A DNA stretch of 64,000 nucleotides from an uncultured Dyadobacter sp. (GTDB taxonomy: Bacteria > Bacteroidota > Bacteroidia > Cytophagales > Spirosomataceae). The notes beneath the pieces are model-generated. The model was not told the origin of the DNA. It made no database searches and worked only from the letters and a program-made list of their open reading frames with translations. Position 1 is the stretch's first letter. Each line of letters begins with the position of its first letter. Positions 1 to 9,465 of the stretch are shown in pieces. Location of the stretch: positions 186,001-250,000 of the forward strand of contig NZ_CAMLSE010000004.1 in the NCBI RefSeq assembly GCF_946482605.1. Direction: 5' to 3'. The position numbers and the translations under genes are program-made.

Positions 1-237
1 GTTGGTGAGAAACAGAAGGCGCTGGATTCGGCCCGGACAATGGCCATGCGTTCGGATGAGAATCTTTCGTGGGTGAAAGAGAAGGACGGCGAGCGGAACC
101 GGGATGTGAATGCAGATCTCTTTATACTGCAAAGCATTGTCCAGGAATGCCGCAGGGCGAAGCAGGACCGGGAGGCCGACCGGTTCGAAGCGATTTTCAG
201 GAAGCACCTGACGGCTTTCAACATGTACAGCCGTTAA
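1..237 (+). CDS. C-terminal fragment of a helical, TPR-like protein (cut by window edge)
   Basis: An open frame runs from the first base to a TAA at 235-237, giving 78 residues with no start in the window. An internal ATG at 40 is probably not the true start, because coding continues upstream of it without a stop. The tail is rich in charged residues and Ala/Leu and looks like paired helices (KALDSARTMAMR, then LFILQSIVQECRRAKQDREA). This resembles the TPR-like end of Bacteroidota DUF2723 membrane proteins, but that is only a resemblance by eye. Function cannot be assigned from this piece. Confidence 0.55.
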   Translation, partial: VGEKQKALDSARTMAMRSDENLSWVKEKDGERNRDVNADLFILQSIVQECRRAKQDREADRFEAIFRKHLTAFNMYSR

Positions 238-291
238 GGATTGCCGGGCAAGGTTTTTGATCCGCCCGGAGCTAAACAACAGAAAGCAATC

Positions 292-471
292 ATGGATCAG
301 AACACCTTGCCCGGGAATGGAACACTGGTGCGCTTCCGGCGCATCGACGATGAGGAATGGAGAGACGGAGAATACGACGCAGAGAATAAATTGTTCATTG
401 AAATTTATTCGACAGAGTTAATAACACATAATTGGACAGATATTCGCTTTTGGGAGCCATTAGAGCCTTAA
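292..471 (+). CDS. Small hypothetical protein
   Basis: This is a 59-residue ORF starting at ATG 292; a longer reading from TTG 241 is possible but begins only 3 bases after the previous stop and adds a low-quality N-terminus. It is acidic and aromatic (two Trp-containing stretches, DDEEWRDGEYD and HNWTDIRFWEPLEP) and has no signal peptide or membrane segment. The pattern 'G-T-L-V-R-F-R ... D-G-E-Y ... F-W-E' suggests a small beta-barrel-like fold. I do not recognise a family. It may be co-transcribed with the gene ending at 237. Confidence 0.5.
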   Translation: MDQNTLPGNGTLVRFRRIDDEEWRDGEYDAENKLFIEIYSTELITHNWTDIRFWEPLEP

Positions 472-615
472 TGGGATAGTTTTAGCATGCATTGTAGTGA
501 TAGGAAGCCGCCTTTGATAAATAAAATCCCTAATATTTATATTACGAGATGATTAACTTTTATATTTATTCTGTAAATAAAGTTCTACGAATAAATTCGA
601 TTTTTATAAAAGTTA

Positions 616-2607
616 ATGTCAATTTCGTTTATGGCTCAAAAGTTACTATTCTACACAGCCCGCTGGGTTTCGTTGATGCTGGCATTGATCAGCAGTTTTC
701 AGGTATTTTCTCAAACCTCCATTACCTCCAATCTGCCCATTGTGGTGATCAATACCAATGGCGGCGTCATCCAGAATGACGACAAAATCCCGGCCACATT
801 TGGCATCACTGCGGCCAATGGAGGTGGTATGCACAGCTTCGACATCAATTCGGGCAGCAATAGTTTTCAATACCAGGGGAATATCGGGATCGAGATCCGG
901 GGAAACACCTCCATTTATTGGGACAAAAAATCATACAGCGTCGAATTGACGAATGCACCCAACGGGTCCAGTGTGGATGCCTCCCTTTTGGGAATGCCCG
1001 CGGAGTCGGATTGGGTTCTGAATGCCTGCTATGGTGACAAGTCCTTCATACGCGACGTGTTTGCGCATGAAATGTACACCCGCACCGGCCGCTACTCGCC
1101 GCGCACACGTTATGTGGAGGTATATCTGCAGGAAATCGGGGGAATGACCTATCGTGGCGTGTACATCCTGATGGAAAAGGTGAAGAGAGGCGGCAATCGC
1201 ATTAATATCAAGAAATTAACCGAAACTGATACGGACCCGCTCAAAATTTCGGGAGGATATCTCTTGCAGATCGGAGAGGATGAGGACCTGAAATGGACTT
1301 CCGGATTCGCACCCAACGATGCACCTGCACAGCCGAAGCCGATCTTCCACGTAGAGTATCCGAAGCTGCACAATTACACCAATATCCCGAACCGCGACCT
1401 GCAATTTAATTACATCAAGGGCAAGATCGACCAGTTTGAGCAGGTGCTGAGCGGTTCCGGTTTCAAGGACCCTGCGACGGGCTACCGGCCTTTGCTCGAT
1501 GAGGACGCGATGATCGATTACCTTTTACTGGAAGAAATCACCAAAAATTCCGACAACTGGAGAGCCAGTACTTTCCTCTACAAAAACCGGGACGACGAAG
1601 GTGGGGAAATCGTGATGGGCGCTCCCTGGGACTTTGACAAGTCTATGGGTAATCAGCAATGGTGCTACGAGCAATCGGTGCTGCCCACGGGAACCTGGGC
1701 CTGGCAGTTCAATATCTATTGCGCCAGCCGCCCCCCTTTGACGGTTTTTTGGCCATCGCGGCTGCTCACAGACTGTTATTTCAAAAACAAACTGATCGCC
1801 CGTTACCAGCAGTTGCGGCAGGGCGTCTGGAGCAACCAGTCCGTGTCGGATTTGATTGATCAGAAGCAGGCGGAACTGACTGCCCAGAATGCCATGCAGC
1901 GCAATTTTACGAAATGGAACATTCTGGAAGTAGGTGTGATGTTTAATGAGCATTACGCGCTGCCGGGAAATACCTATGCCAAAGAAGTACAATACCTCAA
2001 AACCTGGATGATTGCCCACCTGAACTGGATGGACAGTAACATTTTGTCTATTTCGTCCGAGGATTGCGGAACGTTGCCGGTTACTTTCAAGGATTTCAAT
2101 GTCCGCGAACAAGAGCAAAAGGTACTGGCCGCCTGGTCCACCGCGGATGAGTCGGGCAATGACCATTTCGAAGTGGAACGAAGTGCCGACGCACGCCATT
2201 TCGAAACGCTCGGCAGTGTGAAAGGTGCGGGTACAACCAAATCTGAGACGCATTACGAGTTCCTGGATACCAATCCGTTGTCCGGCACCAGTTACTATCG
2301 GATCAGGCAGGTCGATACCGACGGTTCTTCGGATTTTTCGTCGGTCCGGGTTATCAAACGGCAGAATGATGCAACAGCGGTTGTATTTCCCAACCCGACG
2401 AGCGACTTTATCCGCGTCGACCACGTGACGGTGGGGGCGACGGTGCGGATCACGGATGTCAGAGGGAATGCAGTGAAAGAAATGATAGCGCGGGAAGCCA
2501 GTTTAACTCTTCCCGCCGGGCAATTGGCCCCGGGAAGTTACGTTTTGACCATTGTCGATCCACGGGGTGCTGAGGTGGTCAGGAAAAAGTTGCTCATCCG
2601 CAGGTAG
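616..2607 (+). CDS. CotH-family protein exported by T9SS
   Basis: A 663-residue secreted protein. After a hydrophobic signal segment ending near FSQ, residues ~35-460 match the CotH (spore coat protein H) fold: the RGNTS-x-x-x-x-KKSY motif near residue 95, the WVLNACYGDKSFIRD stretch and GAPWDFDKSMGN near residue 335. In characterised CotH proteins the kinase-like fold uses Asp residues of this type to phosphorylate Ser/Thr. Residues ~486-580 form an FN3-like module (LPVTFKDFN ... YYRIRQVDTDG). Residues ~590-663 are a T9SS type A sorting domain (FPNPTSDF ... LAPGSYVLTIVD). Surface attachment or release is inferred. ATG 631 is an alternative start. It stands alone, with AT-rich DNA upstream. 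Confidence 0.9.
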   Translation: MSISFMAQKLLFYTARWVSLMLALISSFQVFSQTSITSNLPIVVINTNGGVIQNDDKIPATFGITAANGGGMHSFDINSGSNSFQYQGNIGIEIRGNTSIYWDKKSYSVELTNAPNGSSVDASLLGMPAESDWVLNACYGDKSFIRDVFAHEMYTRTGRYSPRTRYVEVYLQEIGGMTYRGVYILMEKVKRGGNRINIKKLTETDTDPLKISGGYLLQIGEDEDLKWTSGFAPNDAPAQPKPIFHVEYPKLHNYTNIPNRDLQFNYIKGKIDQFEQVLSGSGFKDPATGYRPLLDEDAMIDYLLLEEITKNSDNWRASTFLYKNRDDEGGEIVMGAPWDFDKSMGNQQWCYEQSVLPTGTWAWQFNIYCASRPPLTVFWPSRLLTDCYFKNKLIARYQQLRQGVWSNQSVSDLIDQKQAELTAQNAMQRNFTKWNILEVGVMFNEHYALPGNTYAKEVQYLKTWMIAHLNWMDSNILSISSEDCGTLPVTFKDFNVREQEQKVLAAWSTADESGNDHFEVERSADARHFETLGSVKGAGTTKSETHYEFLDTNPLSGTSYYRIRQVDTDGSSDFSSVRVIKRQNDATAVVFPNPTSDFIRVDHVTVGATVRITDVRGNAVKEMIAREASLTLPAGQLAPGSYVLTIVDPRGAEVVRKKLLIRR

Positions 2608-2735
2608 AGTCTGAACCGGTTGGTCTATTACAGAAATAGGCGTACGTGGAGCATTATACGATGTATTATTTACTTTAATAAGTATATATTAAATGCGTAA
2701 ATGATCCAAGTGTAGCCCCCCTAAAAGATCAGCCT

Positions 2736-3995
2736 ATGAATACCACGGATATAGTTCCTCTGATTGTAGATCCCGACCAGAACTACTACGAACAGCAGGC
2801 TTCTAAATTGCTGGAAGCCTGCCGTTCGGTGCGTAGTGACAATGTCAAATTTATTCAAAAATACCACCCTGAACCGTGGAAACTGACGCAACTTAATCAT
2901 ACAGATACCAACTTCGGCATTGACGATGCCCGGGCCATAACGGCCCGTGAACTGGGTTTCGAAGATTGGTCCATGCTGCTGAGGCACATCAGCGACCTGC
3001 ATAATGCTGATTCACAAGTTGCGCGGTTTGAGCGCGCCGTGGATGCGGTTGTCGGGGGAGATCTGGAAACGATTACCGCCCTGTTGAAGTCCTACCCCGG
3101 CATTGTTCACGAGCGCTCGTCACGTGGACACAAGGGAACGTTGCTGCATTACATTGCGGCCAATGGGGTCGAAAACTATCGCCAGCTCACTCCTCCTAAT
3201 GCGGTTGAAATCGCGGACGCATTACTATTGGCAGGCGCCGAACCCGATGCTTTTGCGGAAGTTTATGAACGCAAATGGGGGACTACACTGGAACTGCTGG
3301 TATCCAGCTCGCATCCCGCCAGGGCTGGCTTGCAATCGCAATTGGCCGAGAAGCTGCTGGATTATGGTGCAGCGGTCAACGGAATGCAGGATAATGGCTC
3401 GCCTCTGCTGACGGCAATTTACTTTCACTATCCGGAAGTAGCCGGCGTGCTTGTCAGGCGAGGCGCGCGCGTGGATAATGTGGTCACAGCCGCTGCAATG
3501 GGTCATCAGGAACAGCTCGCCGGTTATTTGGGAGAGGGCGGAAAGCTGCTGCCGGATGCGCCGCTCGTGAATATTGCCTGGCTCAAAATTCAGCCGACGC
3601 CGGATGCACACCTGGCGCTGGCATTTGTTTGGGCTGCCATGCTGGACCGTGTGGAGACTGTTCGTTTTTTGTTGGGTAAAGCCGTCAGCCCTTCATCGAG
3701 AGATTTGGGGGACTGGACAGCACTGCATTGGGCAGGTTATTTTGGTTATCCTGACATGGTAGATCTCCTGCTGGCACATAAAGCGCCGTTGGAAGCCAGG
3801 AACGAATTTGGTGGAACCGTGCTGGATCAGACATTGTGGGCGACTGCTCACGAGGGCATACGACCACAGCACCTGCTTGTCGTAAGGAAACTGGTCGACG
3901 CCGGTGCGAAAATACACAACTGGTGGCTGCTGAGTGGCTTACATCCGCCGCTGCACGAAAGCGTTGCGAAGATTTTGCTGGAGAAAGTGATGTGA
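2736..3995 (+). CDS. Ankyrin-repeat protein
   Basis: A 419-residue protein with no signal peptide, so probably cytoplasmic. Residues ~95-400 hold several ankyrin repeats recognisable by helix-turn-helix spacing and motifs such as GTLLHYIAANG, ADALLLAGAEPDA, LAEKLLDYGAAVNGMQDNGSPLLTA and DWTALHWAGYFGYPDMVDLLLAHKAPLEARNEFGGTVLD. The first ~90 residues contain an ARELGFEDW stretch that occurs at the N-terminus of several bacterial ankyrin proteins. Ankyrin repeats bind proteins; no partner can be named from the context. It is a single gene between two unrelated T9SS cargo genes. Confidence 0.85.
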   Translation: MNTTDIVPLIVDPDQNYYEQQASKLLEACRSVRSDNVKFIQKYHPEPWKLTQLNHTDTNFGIDDARAITARELGFEDWSMLLRHISDLHNADSQVARFERAVDAVVGGDLETITALLKSYPGIVHERSSRGHKGTLLHYIAANGVENYRQLTPPNAVEIADALLLAGAEPDAFAEVYERKWGTTLELLVSSSHPARAGLQSQLAEKLLDYGAAVNGMQDNGSPLLTAIYFHYPEVAGVLVRRGARVDNVVTAAAMGHQEQLAGYLGEGGKLLPDAPLVNIAWLKIQPTPDAHLALAFVWAAMLDRVETVRFLLGKAVSPSSRDLGDWTALHWAGYFGYPDMVDLLLAHKAPLEARNEFGGTVLDQTLWATAHEGIRPQHLLVVRKLVDAGAKIHNWWLLSGLHPPLHESVAKILLEKVM

Positions 3996-4097
3996 ATAGC
4001 ACAATTGTAGCGCTTGATAACCCATTGGTACTGTTTGAACATCGGTGCTGAAATACAAATGATTTGAAAAAAATATCCATTTAATTCGCAGACAATC

Positions 4098-4119
4098 CGG
4101 CCGGATATGCTTCCGGCCG
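4098..4119 (+). terminator. GC-rich hairpin downstream of the ankyrin gene
   Basis: CGGCCGGA and TCCGGCCG form an 8-bp perfect stem around a TATGCT loop. There is no clear T-run, so it could be a weak terminator or a REP-like element. Confidence 0.4.
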
Positions 4120-4191
4120 CATACCTACTCCGTTCCTGCCGTGGCTTGCCATGGGACCTTATCGTTCAGTTTTTCAGGAACTAAACTTGGT

Positions 4192-6063
4192 ATGCTTATG
4201 GATTTTCTACGAATTGATGATCGTTTATTGCCCATCCGCACTTTTACTGTTTGGTTATGCATTGCCATAACAAGCGCTTCGTTCACGTGTGCCTACGGGC
4301 AGGGAAGACCTAAGGACCTTCTTTTACCGGGCAAACCGGATTACATAAGCCTCTCGGGAAACGGAAAAAAGCTGTTTGACGGTTTAACCAACAGCCGGCA
4401 GTATCCTGGCGAAACGATCATCGTGCGCATGCTGCCCATCGCGGAAGCATTGACGAACAACCGCTTGACCATTACAATTCCAGGCCGTGGAGATCATTAT
4501 GATGTGCACGTCAAAAACATCGAATATTCCGATGATCGGAATTATAAGGTTTACGGAACGGTAGGAGAAAGCCCGCTATCGGTATTGCTCACTTCACGCA
4601 AAGGCGTAAAAGGAGGAATGATCCAGGGGCCAGAACGATCTTACGAAATTTGCGACCTGGGCGACGACGGCCAGCTTTTGCTAACGCATGAGAACGATGC
4701 CGGCCAACAGGACTTTTGCGTCTCGGGCGTCGGATCTGCAATTCAAATCCAGCCGGAATCCGATCCGGACAAACATGGAAGAATGCCCGGCGATAATGCA
4801 AAAATAGAAGCGTGTACGAGTGGTATCCGGGTGCTTTTTGTTTATCCGAACGATGTGAGCCCGGTTTCAGCGGCCAATCATGCATCTAATACAATTGATG
4901 TGTTTAATCAGACTGTGATCAACAGTGGCGTGATCGGGACTGCGTTGGCGGAGTCGGCGGGAGTTGTGCAGACTACCTATCAAACTACTACCGGAATAAT
5001 AGCAGACGAAGCATTCAATCTTTCAAACAATGCAAATGTCCAGGCTCTGCGCGCTCAGTACAAAGCGGATTTAGTGCTGTGGTTTACCTGGACAGGATAT
5101 AACAATGCGTTCGGCGGCGTTCCCGATCCGAAAACATATCTCCATCCGGTAGACGCACGTGCTTTTGCGGTTGTTTCATTGGGTGGTACAAACATTCCTG
5201 TGATAGGAGCCCATGAACTCAGCCATTTATTCGGGTGTAACCACAATGACGATAATTTCGGCTTGCCGTATTCGAAGGGCTACGTATTCGGAATTTTCAA
5301 TACTCTTGTTGCAAAGGGAAATGCGCCTGGAAGCAAAATCTTCTACTATTCTAATCCTAACAAATCTATTGCAGGTTTTGTAATGGGCGACGCGACGCAC
5401 AACAATGCGAAGGTAATGAACGACAGGGCGGCGATCGTCAAAGCATTTCGGGCGGAACCGAATGTTCTGAATGGCTGGGTCTACGGGCCATACAGCGGAT
5501 ACGAGTACCAGGTCTACACCTATGAGGCAATCTCCCGGTGCGGCAATCCACCCTATACATATCAATGGCAAGAGTCCACAGATGGTATTAACTATTCAGG
5601 AAACGGAACCGGAGAGTTTCACAATGTAGGACTGCATCACAATGGCAATCATCAGTTTTACCTGAAACTGAAAATCACATCCTCCGATGGGCAGACGGTA
5701 GAGAACTGGATGCAAATCTGGGTGGACGACGATCCTAATGGTGGATACAGGAAGGGACAAAAAGAGAATGACTCACTTCAAATAGAAAGAGGCGAGACAG
5801 TCCTGCGACCCAATCCGGCGTCGAATCAGGTCGAACTGGTTTTTAATGCCGAAAAGGCAATGGAAGTTGAAGTCGGCATTGTCGACCTGAATGGGCGAGA
5901 ACATATGCGCGGACAGTTTTTTCAATGTCTTGTGGGGCGAAATGTGATTTCAATTGATCTGACGGGGAAGGGGCTGGTGCCCGGCGTGTACATTTTCGCC
6001 GTTCGCGATGGTACCCGGGTGATTCGGAGGAAGATGATATACCAGCCCACGGTAAAGCCATGA
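4192..6063 (+). CDS. Secreted metzincin-type metalloprotease with T9SS sorting domain
   Basis: From ATG 4192 this encodes 623 residues; the open frame extends to GTG 4141, but the signal peptide (FTVWLCIAITSASFTCAYGQ) fits the internal start. The zinc site HELSHLFGCNHN (His341 onward) is the HExxHxxGxxH metzincin signature, similar to the M12B/reprolysin-like group; a Met-turn Met is not certain. Residues ~470-535 look like an Ig/PKD-like beta module and residues ~537-623 are a T9SS sorting domain (RPNPASNQVELVF ... GLVPGVYIFAVRDG). Likely an extracellular or cell-surface endopeptidase. Its stop overlaps the start of the next lipoprotein gene by four bases, suggesting translational coupling. 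Confidence 0.85.
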   Translation: MLMDFLRIDDRLLPIRTFTVWLCIAITSASFTCAYGQGRPKDLLLPGKPDYISLSGNGKKLFDGLTNSRQYPGETIIVRMLPIAEALTNNRLTITIPGRGDHYDVHVKNIEYSDDRNYKVYGTVGESPLSVLLTSRKGVKGGMIQGPERSYEICDLGDDGQLLLTHENDAGQQDFCVSGVGSAIQIQPESDPDKHGRMPGDNAKIEACTSGIRVLFVYPNDVSPVSAANHASNTIDVFNQTVINSGVIGTALAESAGVVQTTYQTTTGIIADEAFNLSNNANVQALRAQYKADLVLWFTWTGYNNAFGGVPDPKTYLHPVDARAFAVVSLGGTNIPVIGAHELSHLFGCNHNDDNFGLPYSKGYVFGIFNTLVAKGNAPGSKIFYYSNPNKSIAGFVMGDATHNNAKVMNDRAAIVKAFRAEPNVLNGWVYGPYSGYEYQVYTYEAISRCGNPPYTYQWQESTDGINYSGNGTGEFHNVGLHHNGNHQFYLKLKITSSDGQTVENWMQIWVDDDPNGGYRKGQKENDSLQIERGETVLRPNPASNQVELVFNAEKAMEVEVGIVDLNGREHMRGQFFQCLVGRNVISIDLTGKGLVPGVYIFAVRDGTRVIRRKMIYQPTVKP

Positions 6064-6659
6064 AACGATACAGTCATATGACAATACTGTTGCTCTCAGG
6101 CCTGCTATCGTGTGAAAAGCAACCCCCTATGAAACCACAGATGGTGAATCAGGTGATTACCGGCGAAGTAAACGGTGTCCCTTTTAAAACCGGGATGACG
6201 GTGCAATGGGGTGCATCCATTAAACAGGATATGTGCGATCAGGACGTGATAGGGATCAGCTTGGTCAGAAAAATTGATGAAACGGAATGCCAGGTTGTGC
6301 ACATGAACTATTTTCATGTGAGATCCGGGGATTATATTCTGACCGACAGTGCGGTTAGGCATCGTGAAAATGCGGCTTGCACATTGGATTCAATCGGCGC
6401 CGGCTCATACTTTGTGAGTGACCCCGGAGATGATACTCCGTCGGATGTGTACCGACTGCTCGAAGGCCCGTGGAATTACTTTAAAGTCCTATACTATGAT
6501 CGAATAAAGAACGAAATCCAGGGTGAATTTGGGGCGAAGTTTGTAAGGATCAACAACGTACAAAATACTGCTGGGGCGGTGGATACCATTACTTATACCA
6601 ATGGCAAATTCATCCTCGCAAACATCTACGTCCAGGAAGTGATCACCGTGCCGCGATAG
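6060..6659 (+). CDS. Lipoprotein of unknown function, copy A of a tandem pair
   Basis: A 199-residue protein that starts within the stop codon of the upstream protease (ATGA overlap). The N-terminus MTILLLSGLLSCEK is a typical lipobox with Cys as the lipidated residue. The rest is a beta-rich domain with a GEVNGVPFK motif found at the start of many small Bacteroidota lipoproteins. It is a paralogue of the protein at 6794-7390: the same order of motifs (GEVNGVPFK, YxLTDS, SYPGDD/SDPGDD, YRLLxGPWNY, TITYTNGKFILANIYVQEVIT). The last 79 bases of both genes are almost identical. Function unknown; coupling to the protease hints at a surface role. Confidence 0.75.
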   Translation: MKRYSHMTILLLSGLLSCEKQPPMKPQMVNQVITGEVNGVPFKTGMTVQWGASIKQDMCDQDVIGISLVRKIDETECQVVHMNYFHVRSGDYILTDSAVRHRENAACTLDSIGAGSYFVSDPGDDTPSDVYRLLEGPWNYFKVLYYDRIKNEIQGEFGAKFVRINNVQNTAGAVDTITYTNGKFILANIYVQEVITVPR

Positions 6660-6763
6660 TATACCTATACAAATAACAGTCGTCCCTGGGCTCGACCGGG
6701 TGGCGTTTATTTACATTTTTCAAAATACCACAACTCAAATCCGATAATCAGGCCATTTAATGG
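6660..6763 (+). pseudogene. Duplication relic: decayed terminator plus 3' tail of the DUF4394 gene (in reverse)
   Basis: This spacer between the two lipoprotein genes aligns almost without gaps to 7391-7500, the spacer after copy B together with the 3' end of the minus-strand DUF4394 gene. Read on the minus strand, 6732-6763 gives PLNGLIIGFEL, matching the C-terminus PVRGLALGFGL of the DUF4394 protein, but with no stop at that place. It shows that the duplicated unit was lipoprotein gene, terminator and the end of the neighbouring gene. The hairpin seen at 7410-7440 is decayed here. Confidence 0.65.
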
Positions 6764-6793
6764 CAGAGATACGGAAATTGCCACATTGAAGTC

Positions 6794-7390
6794 ATGAAAA
6801 AGTACAGCTACATATCAATACTGATCTTATGGAGTCTGTTGTCCTGCGAGAAGCCACGGCCTATCAAACCAAGGATGGTACACCAGGTTATCAGTGGGGA
6901 GGTTAACGGCGTGCCGTTTAAATCCGGAATTACGGTTGAAATGGGGGCCGTCACGAGGACGGATTTGTGTGACGATCACATGGTTACAATGGGTCTGGTT
7001 AGAAAAGTAGAAGACGAAAGATATGAGATCATGTATCTGGATTACACTCCCGGCGTTCCTGGAATTTATACGCTCACGGATAGTTTGATTCAATACTTTG
7101 TCGGTGTCGGATGCCCGCATGACACGATCCATGCCTCTTTTGCCTTGATGTCTTACCCGGGAGATGACGAAGCAATGGCGTCTTACAGGCTTCTTAAAGG
7201 CCCTTGGAACTACCTTGAGATTTTATCTTACGATCCGGAAAAGAATGAGATGTATGGTAAGTTCGCAGCGAAATTCGCGAGAATTAACGTACTGAACCCG
7301 TCGAGACCGTCGGATACCATTACTTATACCAATGGAAAATTCATCCTCGCAAACATCTACGTCCAGGAAGTGATCACCGAGCCGCGGTAG
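6794..7390 (+). CDS. Lipoprotein of unknown function, copy B of a tandem pair
   Basis: A 198-residue paralogue of the preceding lipoprotein with the lipobox ILWSLLSCEK. It shares the GEVNGVPFK start, the central YTLTDS and SYPGDDE motifs, YRLLKGPWNYLEIL and the near-identical final 25 residues. The middle parts have diverged clearly, so this is not a very recent copy along its whole length. It has its own upstream region of ~30 unique bases after the relic and converges on the DUF4394 gene across a hairpin terminator. I cannot assign a function. Confidence 0.75.
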   Translation: MKKYSYISILILWSLLSCEKPRPIKPRMVHQVISGEVNGVPFKSGITVEMGAVTRTDLCDDHMVTMGLVRKVEDERYEIMYLDYTPGVPGIYTLTDSLIQYFVGVGCPHDTIHASFALMSYPGDDEAMASYRLLKGPWNYLEILSYDPEKNEMYGKFAAKFARINVLNPSRPSDTITYTNGKFILANIYVQEVITEPR

Positions 7391-7409
7391 CGTATAGACC
7401 AATACAGAA

Positions 7410-7440
7410 AAGAGCCGCCCGGGACGAACGGACGGCTCTT
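7410..7440 (+). terminator. Bidirectional hairpin between convergent genes
   Basis: AAGAGCCG pairs with CGGCTCTT (8 bp), flanked by A-rich sequence on the left and GTTTTC on the right. It can end transcription of copy B and of the DUF4394 gene on the other strand. Confidence 0.65.
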
Positions 7441-7460
7441 GTTTTCATTTTTAAAAAATA

Positions 7461-9047
7461 CTATAACCCAAATCCGAGAGCCAGGCCTCTTACCGGCCCG
7501 TTGTACGGGAATTTTTGCGTAGCGACTCCGGTGGCAAGGTCCAGTGTGTAGAAGCCGGTGTTTGGCCCCACGGTGAAAATAGCGTAGCCTTTGCCGGAAA
7601 TATTGCCGATGTCGAAACCGATTCCCGGGTTCACGTCTATTCCAAGCCCTTTCGGGTCGGTTTGCACGCCGTTGTTGGGCGGTGTTTGAATGTATAATGT
7701 GTTCGATTGACTATCAATGTCGAACAGCGTAGTGGCGGTTGTGCCCGGATAACTGTTGGTGTAGGCAACGGCCGTAATGAATGGCGTTGGGCCCGCTGCA
7801 CCGATTTTAAGCGGTTGATCCACGGTCGTAACACCGTCGGTCACATTAATGCGCAGGTTTTGCCCATTGTCGCTCACGACGCGCAGACGGTCGGCAGCCG
7901 GATTGAAATCTACACCGAAATAGGTTCCAGTCAGCATTAATGGGCTGTTGTCGGCCAGTTTGAGGCTTACCAGTTCGGTAGCGGCGCCCGACCCGAGGTC
8001 GATGCCGTAGATTTTGCTGTTATCGCCCAGCGCATACAGCCTACCGTTGGCCGGACGAATGTCGATGCCTTGCAACGTTACACCGGGAATAGCAGGGATT
8101 GTTTTAGTACCGTACTCCATACCACTTTCAGGATTGAAAATTTTCAGCATGCCGCTTTCCGTCAATGCGTAGGCGACGGGCATTGATGGAATGGCGATAC
8201 CTATTACATTCACATTGGCCGGGAAATCGCCCAGTTTTTGGAGTTTTCCGGTAGCCAGATCGACAAAATCCAGCTCCCATTTGTCGCCGAATTTTACCGA
8301 AGCAATCGGGTAAACATCGGAGGGGTTCACGTCCGGGGAAATATCGAAACCGCCTACTTCCTGGATGTTCAGCCCCAGCGGACCGACGGGTACCAGGCCT
8401 CCGGGGTTAGGCGGATTTTGTATGTATAGCATGTCGGTAGATGCGTCGATGTCATAAAGTGTCGTGCCTGCGCCCGCAGGAGCGGCTGTAACGCCCGCGC
8501 GGCTGTTGGTATAGGCCACGGCACCAATCGTAGGGTTTGCATGGCCGTTCAGGGGCGAGTCACCTGGCACAATGGCACCGGTTTCCGGATGCAGGCGCAG
8601 ATTTTGAGCCGAGGTTGTTACCACGCGTATACGGTCGACGGTCGGGTTGAAGTCAAAGCCGACATGGCCGCTCAGGGTGGCGGCGATGGGTGCTGAGCCA
8701 ATGCGGGTCGCCTTCCCTTCCTGGTCACCGGCTTTGATATTGACCTGATAAAGGTTGTTCATCGAGCCGATCGCGTACAATTGCCCGGTTGCGGGACGGA
8801 AATCGATCCCTTTAAGCATATCGCCTTGTTCGAGACCTGTCACGGCAAATGAGCGTAACGGTGCATTTGTGTTCCGGATATTAATCTCGTGCAGCTGGTT
8901 GTTGTCGGATAGCGCGTAGAAAATCCGGTCGGGCAGGGATTGCACGGTCGGCGGCACCCGGTGGTCTTCACAGGCGATGAGCGAGCATGCAAGGATGAAA
9001 GCCAGTGCGGACGCAACCGGTCTCCGGCATAAGTCGAGTAATTTCAT
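7461..9047 (-). CDS. DUF4394 lipoprotein with two repeat halves
   Basis: A 528-residue lipoprotein (lipobox LACSLIACED). It consists of two homologous DUF4394 halves of about 240 residues each: both carry FYALSDNNQLHEINI-like/VAYALTESGMLKIFNP starts, GIDFRPATGQLYAIG / GIDIRPANGRLYALG, VGFDFNPTVDRIRVV / VDFNPAADRLRVVS and TLFDIDSQSNTLYIQTPPN motifs. The pattern predicts beta-propeller-like blades. No enzymatic residues are recognised. It is a single gene on the minus strand with convergent neighbours on its 3' side; its 3' end was copied into the 6660-6763 relic. Confidence 0.85.
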   Translation of the reverse strand: MKLLDLCRRPVASALAFILACSLIACEDHRVPPTVQSLPDRIFYALSDNNQLHEINIRNTNAPLRSFAVTGLEQGDMLKGIDFRPATGQLYAIGSMNNLYQVNIKAGDQEGKATRIGSAPIAATLSGHVGFDFNPTVDRIRVVTTSAQNLRLHPETGAIVPGDSPLNGHANPTIGAVAYTNSRAGVTAAPAGAGTTLYDIDASTDMLYIQNPPNPGGLVPVGPLGLNIQEVGGFDISPDVNPSDVYPIASVKFGDKWELDFVDLATGKLQKLGDFPANVNVIGIAIPSMPVAYALTESGMLKIFNPESGMEYGTKTIPAIPGVTLQGIDIRPANGRLYALGDNSKIYGIDLGSGAATELVSLKLADNSPLMLTGTYFGVDFNPAADRLRVVSDNGQNLRINVTDGVTTVDQPLKIGAAGPTPFITAVAYTNSYPGTTATTLFDIDSQSNTLYIQTPPNNGVQTDPKGLGIDVNPGIGFDIGNISGKGYAIFTVGPNTGFYTLDLATGVATQKFPYNGPVRGLALGFGL

Positions 9048-9465
9048 AAGATCTTGGTTGAGTTATGTAGTTAGACTAAGCCAGATACGTTCGTCAAGAT
9101 CCTTTGGATTGCGCGGCTTGTATTAAATTTTGCCTGACCAGGCGTTGATGTGCGGATGGTGAGCGAAACGCTTTGGGGTTTCTGCGCGGGTCGGGCCGAA
9201 GACGGGCCAGGTGAAGAACAGTTTAATAAGTTAACGCCGCCGGTTGGTAAGCGGGATGGTGAAAATTAACCCTGTCATTACATTTACTTAATAACCAAAT
9301 ACTTAATTCGTAATTTAATGCAGTAGGATAGGTATATGGTAATATCATAGGATTAATCAGGACTATTTGGTAAAGTTGATGATAAAGCCTGCTGGTAAAC
9401 ATGCACCGTTCCTGTTTACGGTTATATTGCACATAGCTAACTCAACGATTTTTAACTTTTTACAC
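9048..9465. other. Gene-free stretch between divergent genes
   Basis: About 420 bases hold the divergent promoter regions of the DUF4394 gene and the following secreted-protein gene. The right part is AT-rich. In-frame Met codons from 9367 precede the chosen start but give an unlikely N-terminus. I see no RNA gene, repeat or conserved small ORF here. Confidence 0.5.

Noticed and set aside
1525..2424. A 299-codon open frame on the minus strand inside the CotH gene
   Set aside because: It lies wholly inside a well-supported gene with motifs and a T9SS tail; the antisense translation shows no signal peptide or domain.
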